This document shows positions 35,398 through 36,179 of a DNA stretch of 36,179 bases, piece by piece. The position numbers were made by a program, and so were the translations under genes. Source of the DNA: Acidobacterium sp. (GTDB lineage Bacteria; Acidobacteriota; Terriglobia; Terriglobales; Acidobacteriaceae); the NCBI GenBank assembly GCA_003131625.1, contig PKVY01000095.1:39689-75867 (forward strand), in the 5' to 3' direction. The notes beneath the pieces were generated by a model. It worked only from the letters and a program-made list of their open reading frames with translations. It made no database searches and was not told where the DNA came from. The stretch's first letter is position 1, and each line of letters begins with the position of its first letter.

Positions 35398-36179
35398 ATG
35401 GCCACCGCTACGGCTCCTGCATCGCTGCCGCCCGCAAGCATGCCGTCCACGACCTACCTGAGTGAGAGTGGTCTCAAATCGTGGTTTCTGACGCAGGATC
35501 ATAAGCGGATCGCAATCCTCTATCTCTGCTCAACGCTTTTCTTTTTCATGATCGGCGGCACGATGGCGGCGCTCATTCGGCTTGAGCTGCTCACGCCGCA
35601 AGGCGACCTAGTGGCCGCGGATACCTACAACAAGCTGTTCTCCATCCACGGCATCATTATGGTCTTCTTTTTCCTGGTGCCGATTGCCCCCGCGGTCCTC
35701 GGAAACTTCCTTATTCCCCTCATGATTGGCGCACGCGACGTCGCGTTTCCCAAAATCAACCTTCTAAGCTGGTATCTGTTCGTGGTGGGGGGTTGCGTCG
35801 AACTTTGCATGATGGTCTTCGGGGGTGTCGACACCGGCTGGACCTTCACGACACCGCTGAGTACGCATTACCTCAACACGCATGTTGTCGGTGCCGCGAT
35901 GGGGATTTTCATCGCCGGCTTTTCGTCGATCCTGACCGGCGTCAACTTCATTGTCACAATCCACCGCATGCGGGCGCCGGGAATGACCTGGTTCCGCCTT
36001 CCTCTGTTCATCTGGTCGTATTACTCGACGGCGATCATCTTTGTGCTGGCCACTCCTGTCATTGCCATCACCCTGGTTCTGGTGGTTCTGGAGCGGCTGA
36101 CCGGCATAGGTGTCTTTGATCCAACCAAGGGCGGCGACCCTCTTCTCTTTCAGCACCTCTTCTGGTTCTATTCGCACCC
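35398..36179 (+). CDS. ctaD: Cytochrome c oxidase subunit I, A2-type heme-copper oxidase (3' end outside window)
   Basis: The frame is open from the ATG at 35398 (GGAGGATGG upstream) to the window edge, giving about 260 residues. The N-terminal [14 protein letters not shown], the heme a ligand region [36 protein letters not shown] and [13 protein letters not shown] are diagnostic of subunit I of aa3-type oxidases. The visible end, [10 protein letters not shown], includes the CuB-ligand His. It has YSHP instead of GHPE, the signature of the A2 subfamily, where Tyr-Ser replaces the D-channel Glu. The enzyme is an inner-membrane proton pump reducing O2. The preceding palindrome suggests control by a Crp/Fnr-type regulator. 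It lies inside the presumed island to the right of the tRNA fragment. Confidence 0.96.
   Translation, partial: MATATAPASLPPASMPSTTYLSESGLKSWFLTQDHKRIAILYLCSTLFFFMIGGTMAALIRLELLTPQGDLVAADTYNKLFSIHGIIMVFFFLVPIAPAVLGNFLIPLMIGARDVAFPKINLLSWYLFVVGGCVELCMMVFGGVDTGWTFTTPLSTHYLNTHVVGAAMGIFIAGFSSILTGVNFIVTIHRMRAPGMTWFRLPLFIWSYYSTAIIFVLATPVIAITLVLVVLERLTGIGVFDPTKGGDPLLFQHLFWFYSH

Overview
The window is a GC-rich piece of a bacterial chromosome, most likely from Acidobacteriota (class Terriglobia or a close relative). I infer this from gene style rather than a marker gene: a long 'Oar-like' TonB-dependent receptor with an N-terminal carboxypeptidase-regulatory domain, a large secreted M14 peptidase, a Reg_prop/Y_Y_Y-GGDEF protein, and GGDEF-EAL proteins with OB-like sensor repeats.

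Layout. (1) 1-2080: the 3' end of 4-hydroxyphenylpyruvate dioxygenase (tyrosine catabolism), facing a small minus-strand operon of a HAD phosphatase and two membrane proteins. (2) 2278-6419: a conflict-style cluster. It holds a soluble TIR protein with a conserved C-terminal module, a membrane protein with a periplasmic c-type-heme sensor domain and HAMP but no output domain, a TIR protein with a transmembrane helix and an outer C-terminal domain, a phage-type GH24 muramidase without a signal peptide, and a two-helix DUF4231/SLATT-like membrane protein. This is the best candidate for an undescribed system. (3) 6429-10753: a Tat-exported three-subunit molybdenum hydroxylase of the PaoABC type (2Fe-2S, FAD+4Fe-4S and molybdopterin subunits) with a small Cys-rich protein behind it. 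(4) 11166-17697: the outer-membrane receptor, a strong terminator, then the M14 zinc peptidase. (5) 17761-23192: histidine/urocanate catabolism, hutU-hutI-hutF, translationally coupled to an M20 deacylase where N-formylglutamate deformylase (HutG) would be expected; neither hutH nor hutG is in the window. (6) 23238-32719: a c-di-GMP block on the minus strand, made of two paralogous membrane GGDEF-EAL proteins with very different sensor lengths and a propeller-GGDEF cyclase. The two paralogs share a 52-bp upstream element. (7) 33048-36179: accessory DNA. The 3' half of a tRNA-Cys gene (a probable att site) is followed by a truncated IS481-type transposase, a Crp/Fnr remnant fused at the DNA level to the 3' end of a sulfite-reductase-type flavoprotein gene, a frameshifted hemerythrin gene, an FNR/HcpR-like palindrome, and the start of an A2-type cytochrome c oxidase subunit I gene.

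How it fits together. The middle of the window describes a scavenging heterotroph: import through the receptor, secreted peptidase, histidine breakdown to glutamate and periplasmic aldehyde oxidation, with several c-di-GMP enzymes responding to the envelope. The left flank carries candidate defence or cell-lysis functions. The right flank looks like the eroded end of an integrated island carrying respiratory or nitrosative-stress genes.
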